The notes: a model not told the origin generated them from the letters alone. Positions 18,331-27,525 are shown, counted from the stretch's first letter. The stretch is DNA of 64,000 nt from CAUZIZ01 sp965218775 (GCA_965218775.1 CBDCLS010000005.1:310001-374000), one strand, 5' to 3'. Made by a program: numbers and translations.

Positions 18331-19560
18331 ATGATTGGAACTCGAGAACCTGTTCTGTTCACTATGACGTTGTACCTGCTTGCAGGCTGTGCCGCAGTGA
18401 CCGAGACGAGCATTGAGGATCATCGAGTCGAGGTAAGAATCGACGAGCGGATCAGTATTGTTCCGCCGATCAAAGAAACTCGGGCCATGCTGGGTATGGT
18501 TCGCCATCCGGACGGGACGATCTACCTGAATACGCAGAACCAGGGATTATATAAGAGCACCGACAATGGTAAGACATGGACGGCGTCGCCGGTGAATTTT
18601 GATCCCAGTGTGCCGACGGGCCAGAGGCTGCACGGCCTGGGCGTCAGCAGCTCGGGAACGTTATATCTGCTCCATCAGCGCCACGGGTCTCAACTGTTCA
18701 TTTCCACCTCAACAGACGAGGGGCAGACATGGGCAACTGTTCAGATCGACTACGCCAATTTATTGGCGCCCGGCGGGCCGCAGAAACCCTACGCGACCTC
18801 CGATAACGACTACAACACCTTTGTCGAGCTCTCTGACGGGACGATGATGACGGCCATAGAGCTGCGCTACGATGCTGGAGGTGACTATTGGGGTAAGTAT
18901 CAAATGGCGGACCAGTCCATTCCGGGCTTCCATGAGACGATGATACGCACAACCGACGGTGGCAAGACCTGGGGCGATCCTACCAGCGTGCATCAACATG
19001 TGGCCGAGACATCCCTGGTCATCGATCCTAAGGACTCAAGCCATATCCTGGCAGTGACCCGAATGCAACGGATGCTCTTGCCGGGTGAGGATCGAGCTGC
19101 CGTTACGAGCCTTACCGGTTGGCCAGCCGGCGCTGCTTGGGTTTACAAGAACGGTATGTTGTTGGAGTCAAACGACAGCGGCAATACGTTTCACGAAGCC
19201 GCGGGCGGACTGCTCGGTGCTGGTCACACTCGTGGCACAGCGCTGTGGACCGCGAATGACACGGTGGTGGTCGCCCACACGGGCGAGCATACCCCCGGAA
19301 GTCCCGATGTGAGAGTGTTGGCCAGGATTAGTCTGGACGGCGGCGACACATGGGTTGATGGTTCGGTTGGCGGCACGTCAGAGTACAATCAATCGACGAC
19401 GTTCGAACTGGTTCCGCAGCCTCCGGGCCATTCCTACACGACGCCGACGGTTGAGATCTCATCCAGCCACTTTCTGACGACGTATGCGCATCGTGACGGC
19501 TCGGGTAATATGGTTATAAGCGGCGTGTTCTGGCACCTGGAACCGGTTTCGGGCAAATGA
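18331..19560 (+). CDS. Sialidase/BNR-repeat lipoprotein
   Basis: From ATG 18331 (AAAGGAG at 18317-18323) the protein has 409 aa. A signal ends in a lipobox (LYLLAGC), so it should be an outer-surface lipoprotein. Five Asp-box-like repeats are visible: STDNGKTW, STDEGQTW, TTDGGKTW, SNDSGNTF and SLDGGDTW, which mark a six-bladed sialidase-type propeller. No FRIP arginine motif was seen, so sialidase activity is doubtful; carbohydrate binding or another exo-glycosidase function is possible. It is the only intact gene between the two 23-bp repeats and may be cargo of that element. Confidence 0.78.
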   Translation: MIGTREPVLFTMTLYLLAGCAAVTETSIEDHRVEVRIDERISIVPPIKETRAMLGMVRHPDGTIYLNTQNQGLYKSTDNGKTWTASPVNFDPSVPTGQRLHGLGVSSSGTLYLLHQRHGSQLFISTSTDEGQTWATVQIDYANLLAPGGPQKPYATSDNDYNTFVELSDGTMMTAIELRYDAGGDYWGKYQMADQSIPGFHETMIRTTDGGKTWGDPTSVHQHVAETSLVIDPKDSSHILAVTRMQRMLLPGEDRAAVTSLTGWPAGAAWVYKNGMLLESNDSGNTFHEAAGGLLGAGHTRGTALWTANDTVVVAHTGEHTPGSPDVRVLARISLDGGDTWVDGSVGGTSEYNQSTTFELVPQPPGHSYTTPTVEISSSHFLTTYAHRDGSGNMVISGVFWHLEPVSGK

Positions 19561-19676
19561 ACTCAGCCGGCAAATATCAACAGGGAGTTTCCTTTGTGGA
19601 GGTGGGGAGCCTGCACGGAGGGTGACTCAGCAGATTCTGGGCCCCGTGATGCCCTTAGTCTTCGACCACCACAGCC

Positions 19677-19787
19677 TTAACGTCGAAGAGGTGGGGCCCT
19701 CGCTCCGGGCGTCGGCAACTTGCTGATCGAGAAGTTCTCCGCGACCTGCTTCGGACTGAGAAGCTTCTCTGTTGCTCCGATCCGCAT
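19677..19787 (-). pseudogene. Excisionase/HTH-like N-terminal stub
   Basis: 36 codons after a strong AGGAGG site: MRIGATEKLLSPKQVAENFS then stop. The pattern KLLSPKQVAE resembles the start of MerR-like excisionase helix-turn-helix domains, but the recognition helix is lost. Placement inside the integrase-bounded region supports this reading. Confidence 0.4.
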
Positions 19788-19898
19788 GATTCCTCCTTCT
19801 CATAAGTTCAACAGAGGACGGAGGATGTCCTCAAATTTGTGTGCGGACGACACAAGTAACGATTTGATTTGTAAGAGCTTATTGGAAATAAGAGCCCT

Positions 19899-19944
19899 TT
19901 TAGGACAAGTTGGGGACAGAAATCTGTCCTTAACTTGTCCTAAA
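19899..19944. repeat. 46-nt near-perfect hairpin
   Basis: Two 21-base arms (19899-19919 and 19924-19944) pair completely with two G-U pairs around an AAAT loop. The core is AGGACAAGTTGGGGACAG. It could be a REP-type element or an RNA hairpin. There is no T-run directly after the right arm, so it is not a classical terminator. Confidence 0.75.
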
Positions 19945-20085
19945 GACCACGCTCTAACGGCGATAGAGATCGCGCTTCACAACCTGAACTCGGCGTCGGT
20001 ATGAGTTGGTTCCAGGCTCTAGCTCCTGCCAACGTGGGAACCCTCACTATGCAGGTGGTAGTGGTTTTTTGGTTTTGGGTCAGAG

Positions 20086-20334
20086 CTAAAGACGAGCAGC
20101 CGCATGTCTTGCGTCACATATCGCCAGCCTTATGAGTTGTAGGGTCCACTCACGATTCCCCAGAAAAATGTATTCCTGGTGGGTCCCCTCTATGAGCGCC
20201 AGCCCCCAGGGGGTGGGTATGCCCTGGGTCAGACTGCGCCCAGGAGTTCCATGAAGCGGATGTAACAAGCCGGTCCTCTCTAGCCGCTGGTCCAACTCGG
20301 CCAGGAAGAAGGCATCGATAATCGGGCTGCCGAC
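20086..20334 (-). pseudogene. Unidentified minus-strand coding remnant
   Basis: Open frame of 83 codons without start: IIDAFFLAELDQRLERTGLL, then GIPTPWGLALIEGTHQEYIF and NREWTLQLIRLAICDA. The residue pattern looks protein-like, but I do not recognise a family. Probably debris of the integrative element. Confidence 0.3.
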
Positions 20335-20364
20335 CTAAAGTGCTTGTCAGGCTAATAGACGATT

Positions 20365-20387
20365 CCTTGGTGCCAAATAGGTGCCAA
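20365..20387 (+). repeat. 23-bp direct repeat, candidate attachment site right
   Basis: Identical to 16467-16489. With that copy it brackets about 3.9 kb holding the integrase remnant, sialidase-like lipoprotein and excisionase-like stub. Confidence 0.55.
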
Positions 20388-20514
20388 CTCTTATTTCTTA
20401 CTAATATCTTAAATCTCACGTGTGACCCAGGGTCTCATTGTCTAAGTGCAGCAGGCCCAGTCAGTTCCGCCAAATAACTGAAATCATAAGATTTCCAGAA
20501 ATCGGCCGATTTTG

Positions 20515-20529
20515 CATGTATAATGCGCG
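20515..20529 (+). promoter_or_regulatory. Possible promoter -10 region of aldolase gene (repeat of 16378)
   Basis: TATAAT at 20519-20524 lies about 45 bases before ATG 20569. The nearest -35-like TTTCCA (20492-20497) has a 21-base spacer, longer than ideal. The 15-bp context is identical to 16378-16392. Confidence 0.4.
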
Positions 20530-20568
20530 CTGCAACGAACTCATGACACCCCCATCAGGAGAATCTGA

Positions 20569-21306
20569 ATGCCATTACTCAGCGAACAGGCAATATCGCT
20601 CAAGAAACGCATCAATGCACGAGAGACGATTATCGGTGTGACGGTGCCGGCAGGCACCCCCAAGGACAGGCTCTCGGCCCTGCGCGATAGCGGCCCCTAC
20701 GATTACGTCTGGGTAGACGGACAACACTCTCCTATAAGCGAAGAAAGATTGTTGTCTTTCTGCGAACTCGCCGCCGAGCTGGACCTGCCCGTCTTCTTCC
20801 GGATCAAACATACCCGCCACACCTACCTGGTCGGGAATATGCTCGACCTTGGCCTTGCCGGAATCGAGGTCCCACAGGTGGAAACCGAGGCAACCGTCGA
20901 CGAGGGCGTCGCTAATTTTTACTACGCGCCTCAGGGTGTTCGGAGCTGGGGAGGTCGCTTCAGGCTCAATTGGGATCCTAGTGGCGATCACCGAGAGTAC
21001 CGCCGTTGGTGGGCAGAGACCGGGGTCCTCTGGATGCAGGTCGAGTCCGTCGCCTCCGTGACCGCAGCCCGGCAGCTGGCCAAGTCCGGGGTCGACTGTC
21101 TTTCCTTCGGACCCATGGATTTGACGCTGAGTCTCGAGTCTCACCCACATCACCCCTTCAAGACCCGGGACGATTGCATCCAACACACCGTGGAACAGCT
21201 CCGCGACACCGGCACCACGGTCTGCTACCGCAATGGCACTCCGGACACGCGGCAAAAATACCTCGACATGGGTGTGACCGTCTTGCTCGAAATGCCCCCT
21301 GCTTAG
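20569..21306 (+). CDS. HpcH/HpaI aldolase/citrate lyase-family protein
   Basis: Metal-dependent class II aldolase of 245 aa, cleaving or forming keto acids with pyruvate or oxaloacetate. Family marks are YDYVWVDGQHSP near residue 43, a conserved Arg in VFFRIKHTR, IEVPQVET with the metal-binding Glu, the WMQVES metal-ligand region and LSFGPMDLTLSL. It begins MPLLSEQAISLKKRINARET with GGAGAAT upstream. The stop codon TAG is part of the 5-bp duplication CTTAG made by the adjacent inverted-repeat element, so the C-terminus may originally have been identical or slightly different. Confidence 0.85.
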   Translation: MPLLSEQAISLKKRINARETIIGVTVPAGTPKDRLSALRDSGPYDYVWVDGQHSPISEERLLSFCELAAELDLPVFFRIKHTRHTYLVGNMLDLGLAGIEVPQVETEATVDEGVANFYYAPQGVRSWGGRFRLNWDPSGDHREYRRWWAETGVLWMQVESVASVTAARQLAKSGVDCLSFGPMDLTLSLESHPHHPFKTRDDCIQHTVEQLRDTGTTVCYRNGTPDTRQKYLDMGVTVLLEMPPA

Positions 21307-21485
21307 GGTTTGCGCAGAAATAACTTGGTAGAATTGACGCTCAGATTTGCACTAGATTTGGCCGCGAACGATTGAACGAAACCGCAGGCGTAGCAGGGTC
21401 TACGTTGAGGATTTCGCGACCGAGGAGCGGCCGAAGATGGTGTGAAGATGAGATGCCAAAATGCCAAGTTATTTCTGCGCGAGCC
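21307..21485. repeat. 179-bp MITE-like element, family C, with CTTAG duplication
   Basis: Ends are inverted over 22 bp (GGTTTGCGCAGAAATAACTT from 21307; complement ending at 21485 with two differences). It is flanked by CTTAG at 21302-21306 and 21486-21490, a target duplication. The left CTTAG holds the aldolase stop codon. No coding capacity. Confidence 0.88.
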
Positions 21486-21531
21486 CTTAGGTTGATGCAG
21501 GCCAACAACTTGCTGAAGAAGGAGAACAGCC

Positions 21532-23001
21532 GTGCCTAGACGATTGCTTTACGCTTTGCTTATCCTGACCACGCCGATCGTGGCTTCCGCCGAAAGCGCC
21601 GACCCTCCCTCCGCCTTGAATCTGGGCACCCGGCTGGAGCTCTTCGTGGATGACTTCCTCATCGAGTTTGTGGAAGGACTCGAGCTCAAGCTTCACCACC
21701 CGCGTTCTGCCGGCAAGGTCCTAACCTTGGACAAGCCCTGGGAAGGAGCGACCTGCGACTACCAGGTAGTCATCAAGGACCAGGATCGCTATCGAATGTA
21801 CTATCGCGGCAGCAGCCACAAGGGCTACACCATCCCCTCCTTCCTGAAACCAGGGGAGGTGGTCATGCCGGAGCATCCCCAGTTCGCAGTCTACGTCGAA
21901 AGCCGCGACGGGATCAGCTGGACCAGACCGAATCTGGGGATCGTCGAATTCAACGGATCCAAGGAAAACAACATCATTTTGGAGGGTGACGGATCCCACA
22001 ACCTGGCGCCCTTTCGAGACGATAACCCCGCTGCGAAGTCCTCCCAGCGCTACAAAGCGGTGGGAAGTGGTTCTCGTGATGGGAAGCCGGTACTTTACGG
22101 TTTTGTCTCTGCCGACGGCATTCACTTTGACAAAATCCAGGAGGAGCCCATTGTCACCGACGGCAAGTTCGACTCTTTGAACGTGGCCTTTTGGGACTCA
22201 GTGCGCAGCAGGTACGTGTCCATCTATCGGGACTTCCGCAACGGCGTTCGAACCATCAAGCACGCTACCTCTTCCGATTTCCTGAACTGGACGCCAGGAG
22301 AGTGGGGGGAGTTCGGCGAGGCCGAGTCGGACCATCTCTACACCAACGGATCCACACCCTATTTTCGCGCCCCTCACATCTATGTGGCCTTCCCTCGCCG
22401 TTTTCTGCCCTGGAAGACCCTCAACAAGGAGTCTCCCTGGCCGGGAATTGCCGATACGGTGTTCATGACCAGTCGTGACGGGGTCCATTGGGACCGGCGC
22501 TTCATGGAGTCCTTCATCCGACCCGGACGCCAGCGAAGAGCCTGGATGCACCGAACCAATCTGGCCTCCTGGGGCGTGGTCCCGACGTCGGAGGAAGAAA
22601 TCTCTATTTACGTTCTCCGCGAGCGAGATTTTCCTTCTGTCCACTTCGAGCGTATGGTGCTCCGGACCGATGGATTCGTCTCGCTTCACGCCGACTATGA
22701 GGGCGGCGAGATGATAAGCAAGGTACTCACCTTCGACAAGGGAGGCCTCATCCTGAACTACTCCACGTCCGCCGCAGGAAGCATCCGAGTCGAGATTCAA
22801 GACATCCACGGACATCCCATACCCGGATTCTCCCTCACGGATTCCCCGCTTATTTTCGGCGACCAGATTGCGGGATCGGTCGAGTGGCCACGTCCTAGCG
22901 GACAAACCGACCGGGAGCCCTTGAAACACCTGGCAGGCAAGCCGGTAAGGCTCCGCTTCGTCATGAAGGATGCGGATCTGTATTCGATCCGATTCCAGTG
23001 A
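21532..23001 (+). CDS. Secreted glycoside-hydrolase-like propeller protein, paralogue 1
   Basis: 489 aa with a signal peptide (RLLYALLILTTPIVASA). The mature part starts LGTRLELFVDDFLIEFVEG with LKLHHP, then a series of blades with RYRMYYRGSS, FAVYVESRDGISWTRPNLG and FRAPHIYVAFPRRF, and ends in RLRFVMKDADLYSIRFQ. The same architecture occurs at 25780-27312 and 45044-46552. It resembles five-bladed GH32/GH43-like folds seen in Planctomycetes and related phyla, but catalytic residues are not confirmed. An esterase gene follows 63 bases downstream, fitting extracellular glycan processing. Confidence 0.75.
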   Translation: MPRRLLYALLILTTPIVASAESADPPSALNLGTRLELFVDDFLIEFVEGLELKLHHPRSAGKVLTLDKPWEGATCDYQVVIKDQDRYRMYYRGSSHKGYTIPSFLKPGEVVMPEHPQFAVYVESRDGISWTRPNLGIVEFNGSKENNIILEGDGSHNLAPFRDDNPAAKSSQRYKAVGSGSRDGKPVLYGFVSADGIHFDKIQEEPIVTDGKFDSLNVAFWDSVRSRYVSIYRDFRNGVRTIKHATSSDFLNWTPGEWGEFGEAESDHLYTNGSTPYFRAPHIYVAFPRRFLPWKTLNKESPWPGIADTVFMTSRDGVHWDRRFMESFIRPGRQRRAWMHRTNLASWGVVPTSEEEISIYVLRERDFPSVHFERMVLRTDGFVSLHADYEGGEMISKVLTFDKGGLILNYSTSAAGSIRVEIQDIHGHPIPGFSLTDSPLIFGDQIAGSVEWPRPSGQTDREPLKHLAGKPVRLRFVMKDADLYSIRFQ

Positions 23002-23064
23002 CCTCGACCCCGCTGCATTTGATGGCTCGCCAGCCGGTTGCCATCTCCAGCTTGGGAGGCTGAT

Positions 23065-24168
23065 GTGGGCACTTGTCGACTCTTTCTAACGGCCCTGACA
23101 CTGGTCCTCGGCTGCTCACTTCCAGCCGTCGGGGAATCCATCCGGCTGGACCGCAATAATCTACTTCAGTACCACGACGGTAGCGGACAGGTCCGGCCGG
23201 TCAAGACCGCGCAAGATTGGGAAAAGCGGCGACTGGAGATCCTGGAGGGGATGCAGGATGTCATGGGAAGGCTCCCGGGCGACGAACGACGAGTCCCTCT
23301 CCAAACAGAAGTCGAGGAAAGTGTGGACGCGGGCAGCTACGTCCGTCGCCTGATTACGTATCAATCGGATCCTGGTTGCCGTACTCCCGCCTACCTTTGT
23401 ATTCCCAAGGAGGTGTTATCCGGCAAGCGCAGGGGCCAGGCTGTGTTATGCCCGCACCCCACGGACAGGAAGGTGGGACACAAAGTGGTCGTGGGTCTCG
23501 GTGGTAAAGCCGGCCGTGGTTACGCCTCCGAATTGGCGGAGCGAGGTTACGTTACTCTGTCGCCAGCCTACCCCCACCTGGCCAACTACTGGCCGAATCT
23601 GGGCGAACTCGGCTACCTGAGTGGGACCATGAAGGCTATCTGGGACAACTCTCGTGGCCTCGATTTTCTCGCTTCCCTGCCCTACGTGGACGATTCACGA
23701 GGCTTCGCTGCCATTGGGCACTCCCTGGGCGGGCACAATGCAGTCTATACAGCGGTCTTCGACCAGCGGATCACGGTCCTGGCGAGCAGCTGTGGATTTG
23801 ATTCCTATCTGGACTACAAGGGTGGCAAGAAAGACAACTGGTATTTCGGCAAGGGGTGGTGCCAGATCCGATATATGCCCCGTATGGCCGATTATCGCGG
23901 GGAACTGGAGAAGATCCCGTTCGACTTCCAGGAGCTCCTGGGAGCCCTGGCCCCCCGTCCCTTTTTCGTCAACGCCCCGCTGGGCGACGGCAACTTTCAG
24001 TGGAAAAGCGTCGACGCCTGTGCCGCCGCCCGACCGGTCTACAAGCTTCTGGGTGGAGAGACCAACCTGATCGTCAAACACCCCGACTGCGGCCATGACT
24101 TCCCCAGGCAAATGCGTGAACAGGCCTATAGGGTCATCGACTCAGTCTTGCGACCAGAATCCAACTGA
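23065..24168 (+). CDS. Secreted alpha/beta-hydrolase (acetyl esterase-like)
   Basis: The preferred start is GTG 23065, with GGGAGG at 23054-23059; it gives 367 aa with a signal peptide ending near LPAVGES. Core motifs are the nucleophile elbow AIGHSLGGHNAVY near residue 215 and a late His in PDCGHDFPRQ. The acid residue is probably in the NAPLGDGNF region. The type is that of dienelactone-hydrolase/acetyl-xylan-esterase-like enzymes. It lies downstream of the propeller gene, so both may act on an acylated polysaccharide outside the cytoplasm; this is an inference. Confidence 0.78.
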   Translation: MGTCRLFLTALTLVLGCSLPAVGESIRLDRNNLLQYHDGSGQVRPVKTAQDWEKRRLEILEGMQDVMGRLPGDERRVPLQTEVEESVDAGSYVRRLITYQSDPGCRTPAYLCIPKEVLSGKRRGQAVLCPHPTDRKVGHKVVVGLGGKAGRGYASELAERGYVTLSPAYPHLANYWPNLGELGYLSGTMKAIWDNSRGLDFLASLPYVDDSRGFAAIGHSLGGHNAVYTAVFDQRITVLASSCGFDSYLDYKGGKKDNWYFGKGWCQIRYMPRMADYRGELEKIPFDFQELLGALAPRPFFVNAPLGDGNFQWKSVDACAAARPVYKLLGGETNLIVKHPDCGHDFPRQMREQAYRVIDSVLRPESN

Positions 24169-24205
24169 CTACAGCGATGCTTCACGGCTTGAAGGTTATC
24201 TTGCA

Positions 24206-24285
24206 GACGTAGCTTTGGCCTCCAGGCCGAAGTCTTCTCTTTCGAGCCTTTGGTTCGACGAACGGCGGCCTGGAGACCACCGCTA
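24206..24285 (+). repeat. Dispersed intergenic repeat, family I, copy 1
   Basis: Shares about 75 bp with 41861-41937: CTTTGGCCTCCAGGCCGAAG at the left and CTGGAGACCACCGCTA at the right. Two internal palindromes (around GGCCTCCAGGCC and around GGTCTGGAGACC) suggest a structured RNA or REP-like element. The right end runs to the MATE stop codon. Confidence 0.75.
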
Positions 24286-25617
24286 ACGCCGTCCCTGTCT
24301 ATGGAAGCGCCAGGACAGCAACAGTGCCGCCGTCGAGAGCCCCAGGACCAGGCCCCACCAGAGTCCGGTACCCCTCCAGCCAAACTGGAAAGCCAAAAGA
24401 TACCCGCTGCTCAGACCCACGATCCAGTAGGCAACGAGGGCCACAATCATGGGAGTCCGGGTGTCCTTCAAGCCTCGCAGAGCTCCTGCGGCGGTTGCCT
24501 GCAGACCGTCGAACACCTGAAAGACAGCCGCTAAGGCTAGAAAACCAACGGTATGGAGGACGACTTCGCTGTTGGCAGCACTATCGACGTCCAAGAATAG
24601 TGAGACGATGGGCCTGGGAAAGAGCCAGAAGCAGAGAGCAGCTACCACCATGAAGCTGGGCCCGAGACCCATTCCGACGTAGCCTGCCCGCCTCGCTCCC
24701 TCCAGATCTTTTCGACCAATTGCCTGCCCCACGCGAACCGACACGGCCAGAGAAAGTCCCAGTGGGACCATATAGGTGTAACCAGCGCACTGTAGGGCAA
24801 TTTGATGGGCAGCCAGTACTGTCTTCCCAAACAGTCCCATCAAGAACGCCGTAGCGGAGAACAGGCCGACTTCGAACCCCAACATCGCGCCAATCGGCCA
24901 TCCGATTCGGAGAACGTCCGAAAAATGACGCCAATCCAGCCTGAACAGGCGAGACAAGACCCGATAGGGCTTGAGTTCATCGCTCTTGAGGACGAAAAAC
25001 ACTATGGCCAGGAACATAGTCCAATAGACCAGGGTGCTTGCCCATCCGCAGCCAACCAGTCCCAGCGCCGGAAACCCGAGCTTGCCATACATCAAAATGT
25101 AGTTGCCGCCTACATTCACCAGCAAACCTGCCACTGTAATGATCAAGACCGCGCGCGGCCGTGAGATCCCCTCAAAGAAACAACGTAGAACACCAAACCA
25201 CAGGTGAGGTACTACTCCCCAAGCGATGGCACGCAGATAGCCCTCGGCCAGTACGATCGTTTCCTCCTCCTGCCCTCCCCAACGCAAGAGCCAGGAACCG
25301 TGCCACGCTGCCAGAGAAGCTGCGACTGCCAGCAGCGTCCCCAGCCATAGTCCGTGGCGAACGGCACTCCTGATGGCCTCCCGATCGCCTCCCCCATAGC
25401 CCTGTGCGACCATGGGACCGACTGCCATCAGGATTCCCAGACCGACGACCACAACAGGAAAAAACACCGCACCGCCCAGGGCAACGCCGGCCAGCTGACG
25501 TGTGCCCAGCCAGCCCACCATGACGGTGTCTACGAAGGTCATAGACACCTGGGCGAGCTGGGCCAGGATCATGGGACCGGCCAACTTCAGGGTCTGTCGA
25601 ATTTCTGTTTTAATCAT
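24283..25617 (-). CDS. MATE-family multidrug/Na+ or H+ efflux transporter
   Basis: Inner-membrane antiporter of 444 aa with about 12 hydrophobic segments. It starts MIKTEIRQTLKLAGPMILAQ with VSMTFVDTVMVGWLGTRQLAG, the classic NorM-type first helix. The second half repeats the pattern (HQIALQCAGYTYMVPLGLSL with VRVGQAIGRKD). Length and topology are complete. Substrates are not predictable. It is convergent with the esterase gene and separated from the next minus-strand gene by about 160 bp, which holds an imperfect 18-bp tandem repeat (25725-25760). Confidence 0.9.
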   Translation of the reverse strand: MIKTEIRQTLKLAGPMILAQLAQVSMTFVDTVMVGWLGTRQLAGVALGGAVFFPVVVVGLGILMAVGPMVAQGYGGGDREAIRSAVRHGLWLGTLLAVAASLAAWHGSWLLRWGGQEEETIVLAEGYLRAIAWGVVPHLWFGVLRCFFEGISRPRAVLIITVAGLLVNVGGNYILMYGKLGFPALGLVGCGWASTLVYWTMFLAIVFFVLKSDELKPYRVLSRLFRLDWRHFSDVLRIGWPIGAMLGFEVGLFSATAFLMGLFGKTVLAAHQIALQCAGYTYMVPLGLSLAVSVRVGQAIGRKDLEGARRAGYVGMGLGPSFMVVAALCFWLFPRPIVSLFLDVDSAANSEVVLHTVGFLALAAVFQVFDGLQATAAGALRGLKDTRTPMIVALVAYWIVGLSSGYLLAFQFGWRGTGLWWGLVLGLSTAALLLSWRFHRQGRR

Positions 25618-25779
25618 TTCTATGGCAAGCGCTCTTCATGCCTTGCCCTGACTTCATCTATTCGCTTACATCAGGCCTCCCGACGGACGTTGCCGGCCAG
25701 AAAAAGGTGAGATTATTGGCACGAGAGGGCACGGGCAAAGACGAGGGCACGGGCAAGTGCTGGGCGCTACACAGGGACG

Positions 25780-27312
25780 CTATTGAAAGCGCAATGAGTA
25801 GAGATCGGCATCCTTCATGACGAAGCGCAGGCGAATGGTCTCACCTGCCAGAGGGCCCACTTCATTGCCCCTCTTCCAGGACACGACCCGGCTGATCTCA
25901 TCTCCGATGATCTCCGGGCACTCTTCCAATGAAAAACCCGAAATCGGCTGTCCCTTTCCGTCCTGGATCTCAACCCTGAGCCCGCCGGCCGCCGAGGTGG
26001 AGTAGTTGATCTCCAACTGACTTCCTCTGAATTTCAAGGGCTTCGTGATCATCTGACCGCCGGCATAGGGAGCGTTTAACGATGCGAATCCATCGAGTCT
26101 CAGTGTCATCCGCTGGATGTGCCAGGAGGGATGCCCGTAGTGGCGGCCCACGTAAATGGACATCTCAGCAGGTCCGGTACGGACGACACCCTGGAGCGGA
26201 TAGTTGGTTCGCGAAACCCAGTTCAGTGTATCCGGACCGGGCCGTACGAAAACGTCCATGAAGGTTCTGTCGTAGAGAGTGCCTCCGCGGGAGGTCATGA
26301 AAGCGGCATCGGAGCAATCTCTCAACTGCCAATCTGGATCGGGAAAGGTAGGATCCGCCACGATTCCAGCCTCTCGGGCCGCGGCAAGGGGCAGAGCCGA
26401 TCGTCCCTTCATGAAGCGGGGAGGTGTGGCTACATAGATATGCGGCGCTCGGAAATAGGGCACCGTTTGGTGCTCGTAGAGATGCTCGGGGGGCACAATC
26501 CCTCCGGTCGTGTACTCCATCGGGACGGGGTCGGTCCAGGTCAGGAGATCCTCTGACGTACTTCGCGCCACCGATCGCTTTCCGGTCCCGTCGTTGGCGG
26601 TCATGAAGCGGAAATAGAGGAGGTACTTACCTTCTGTCTGGGACCAGAAGATGGACTGGATTCCATCGAAGCCATTGGGCAGCGTCGTGATTAAGACCGG
26701 CTCTTCTTCTACCTTCTTGAAAGTGACTCCATCAGTGGAGTCGTAAAGAAACAGGTCCACATACATCTTGCCATCGAGAGGATGTTCGTTCTTCCAGCTG
26801 TCTCGCTTGCGATAATGCGAGCTGGTTGCCTTGATGCGCCGGCCAGATGGCACGCCAGGGCGGCTATCGACGAATGGTACCAGCCGGCCGTCCATTACCA
26901 CGTTGTTTTCCCGGCTCCCATCCACCTTGACTAGCCCCAGGTTAGGCTTTTCCCAGTGGATTCCATCCTGGCTCTGGGCATAGCTGACGGAGCGAATGAA
27001 CCGCTTTTCTCCTCCGATGATCTTCCGGGCGAGGTAGTAGAGATGGTACAACCCACCTTCCTTGAAGAGCTTATAACCGTAGTTGAACTTGCTCTCCCAG
27101 GGACGGTCGATCTTGATGGCGACACCCGCAGGCACCGGCTCGTGAAGCTTGAGATCGACTCCCTCCAATCGGTCTATCAGGAAACGATCCACAAACAGCT
27201 CCCGTCTGGACCCGATTTCCTTTGGCTCCTCCTCAGCCCAGCCCGCCTGCGACGAGCTCGAGAGTAGAAGGACCGCTATTAGGACCACCGACCCACTTCT
27301 GCCGACCTTCAT
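25780..27312 (-). CDS. Secreted glycoside-hydrolase-like propeller protein, paralogue 2
   Basis: 510 aa, signal peptide SVVLIAVLLLSSSSQAGWA. The mature N-terminus is IGSRRELFVDRFLIDRLEG with LKLHEP, and the C-terminus RLRFVMKDADLYSLRFQ, matching the paralogue at 21532-23001 over the full length. Internal blocks include YNYGYKL-type strands, YAQSQDGIHWEKPNLGLV and RAPHIYVATPPRF. Function as for paralogue 1: extracellular glycan-active or glycan-binding, not proven. The start is supported by GAGGAG upstream of ATG 27312. Confidence 0.75.
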   Translation of the reverse strand: MKVGRSGSVVLIAVLLLSSSSQAGWAEEEPKEIGSRRELFVDRFLIDRLEGVDLKLHEPVPAGVAIKIDRPWESKFNYGYKLFKEGGLYHLYYLARKIIGGEKRFIRSVSYAQSQDGIHWEKPNLGLVKVDGSRENNVVMDGRLVPFVDSRPGVPSGRRIKATSSHYRKRDSWKNEHPLDGKMYVDLFLYDSTDGVTFKKVEEEPVLITTLPNGFDGIQSIFWSQTEGKYLLYFRFMTANDGTGKRSVARSTSEDLLTWTDPVPMEYTTGGIVPPEHLYEHQTVPYFRAPHIYVATPPRFMKGRSALPLAAAREAGIVADPTFPDPDWQLRDCSDAAFMTSRGGTLYDRTFMDVFVRPGPDTLNWVSRTNYPLQGVVRTGPAEMSIYVGRHYGHPSWHIQRMTLRLDGFASLNAPYAGGQMITKPLKFRGSQLEINYSTSAAGGLRVEIQDGKGQPISGFSLEECPEIIGDEISRVVSWKRGNEVGPLAGETIRLRFVMKDADLYSLRFQ

Positions 27313-27492
27313 ATCATTCTCCTCCTCGGCCCTTACCGATTAGCGCCCTAACCTATATCACCGCTGTTGTCCTACTGCCAGGTCCTCGACCCCATCCCAC
27401 CTCGTTTTCGACCAAAGGCCAAGATTGTGGATCGGTCCTTCCAGGGCAGCTATAATCACGGCGTCCCTATTGGCTAACGCCATCTAATCTAA

Positions 27493-27525
27493 AGTAGTTT
27501 ATTAGACTATTCAGCTTAAACTACT
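27493..27525. promoter_or_regulatory. Inverted repeat before sialidase gene, operator candidate
   Basis: AGTAGTTTA (27493-27501) and TAAACTACT (27517-27525) are perfect inverted arms with a 15-base spacer, ending nine bases before ATG 27535. The region is AT-rich compared with its surroundings. It could be a regulator site or a leader hairpin. Confidence 0.5.

Larger units (their letters stand above)
19561..20568. other. 1-kb region with only remnants
   Basis: No intact gene was found. It holds an excisionase-like stub (19677-19787, minus), a 46-nt hairpin (19899-19944), a minus-strand coding remnant (20086-20334), the right 23-bp repeat (20365-20387) and a possible promoter before the aldolase gene. 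Confidence 0.6.

Noticed and set aside
19899..19950. Rho-independent terminator of the sialidase-like gene
   Set aside because: The stem is very long, lies over 300 bp from the gene, and is not followed by a T-run.
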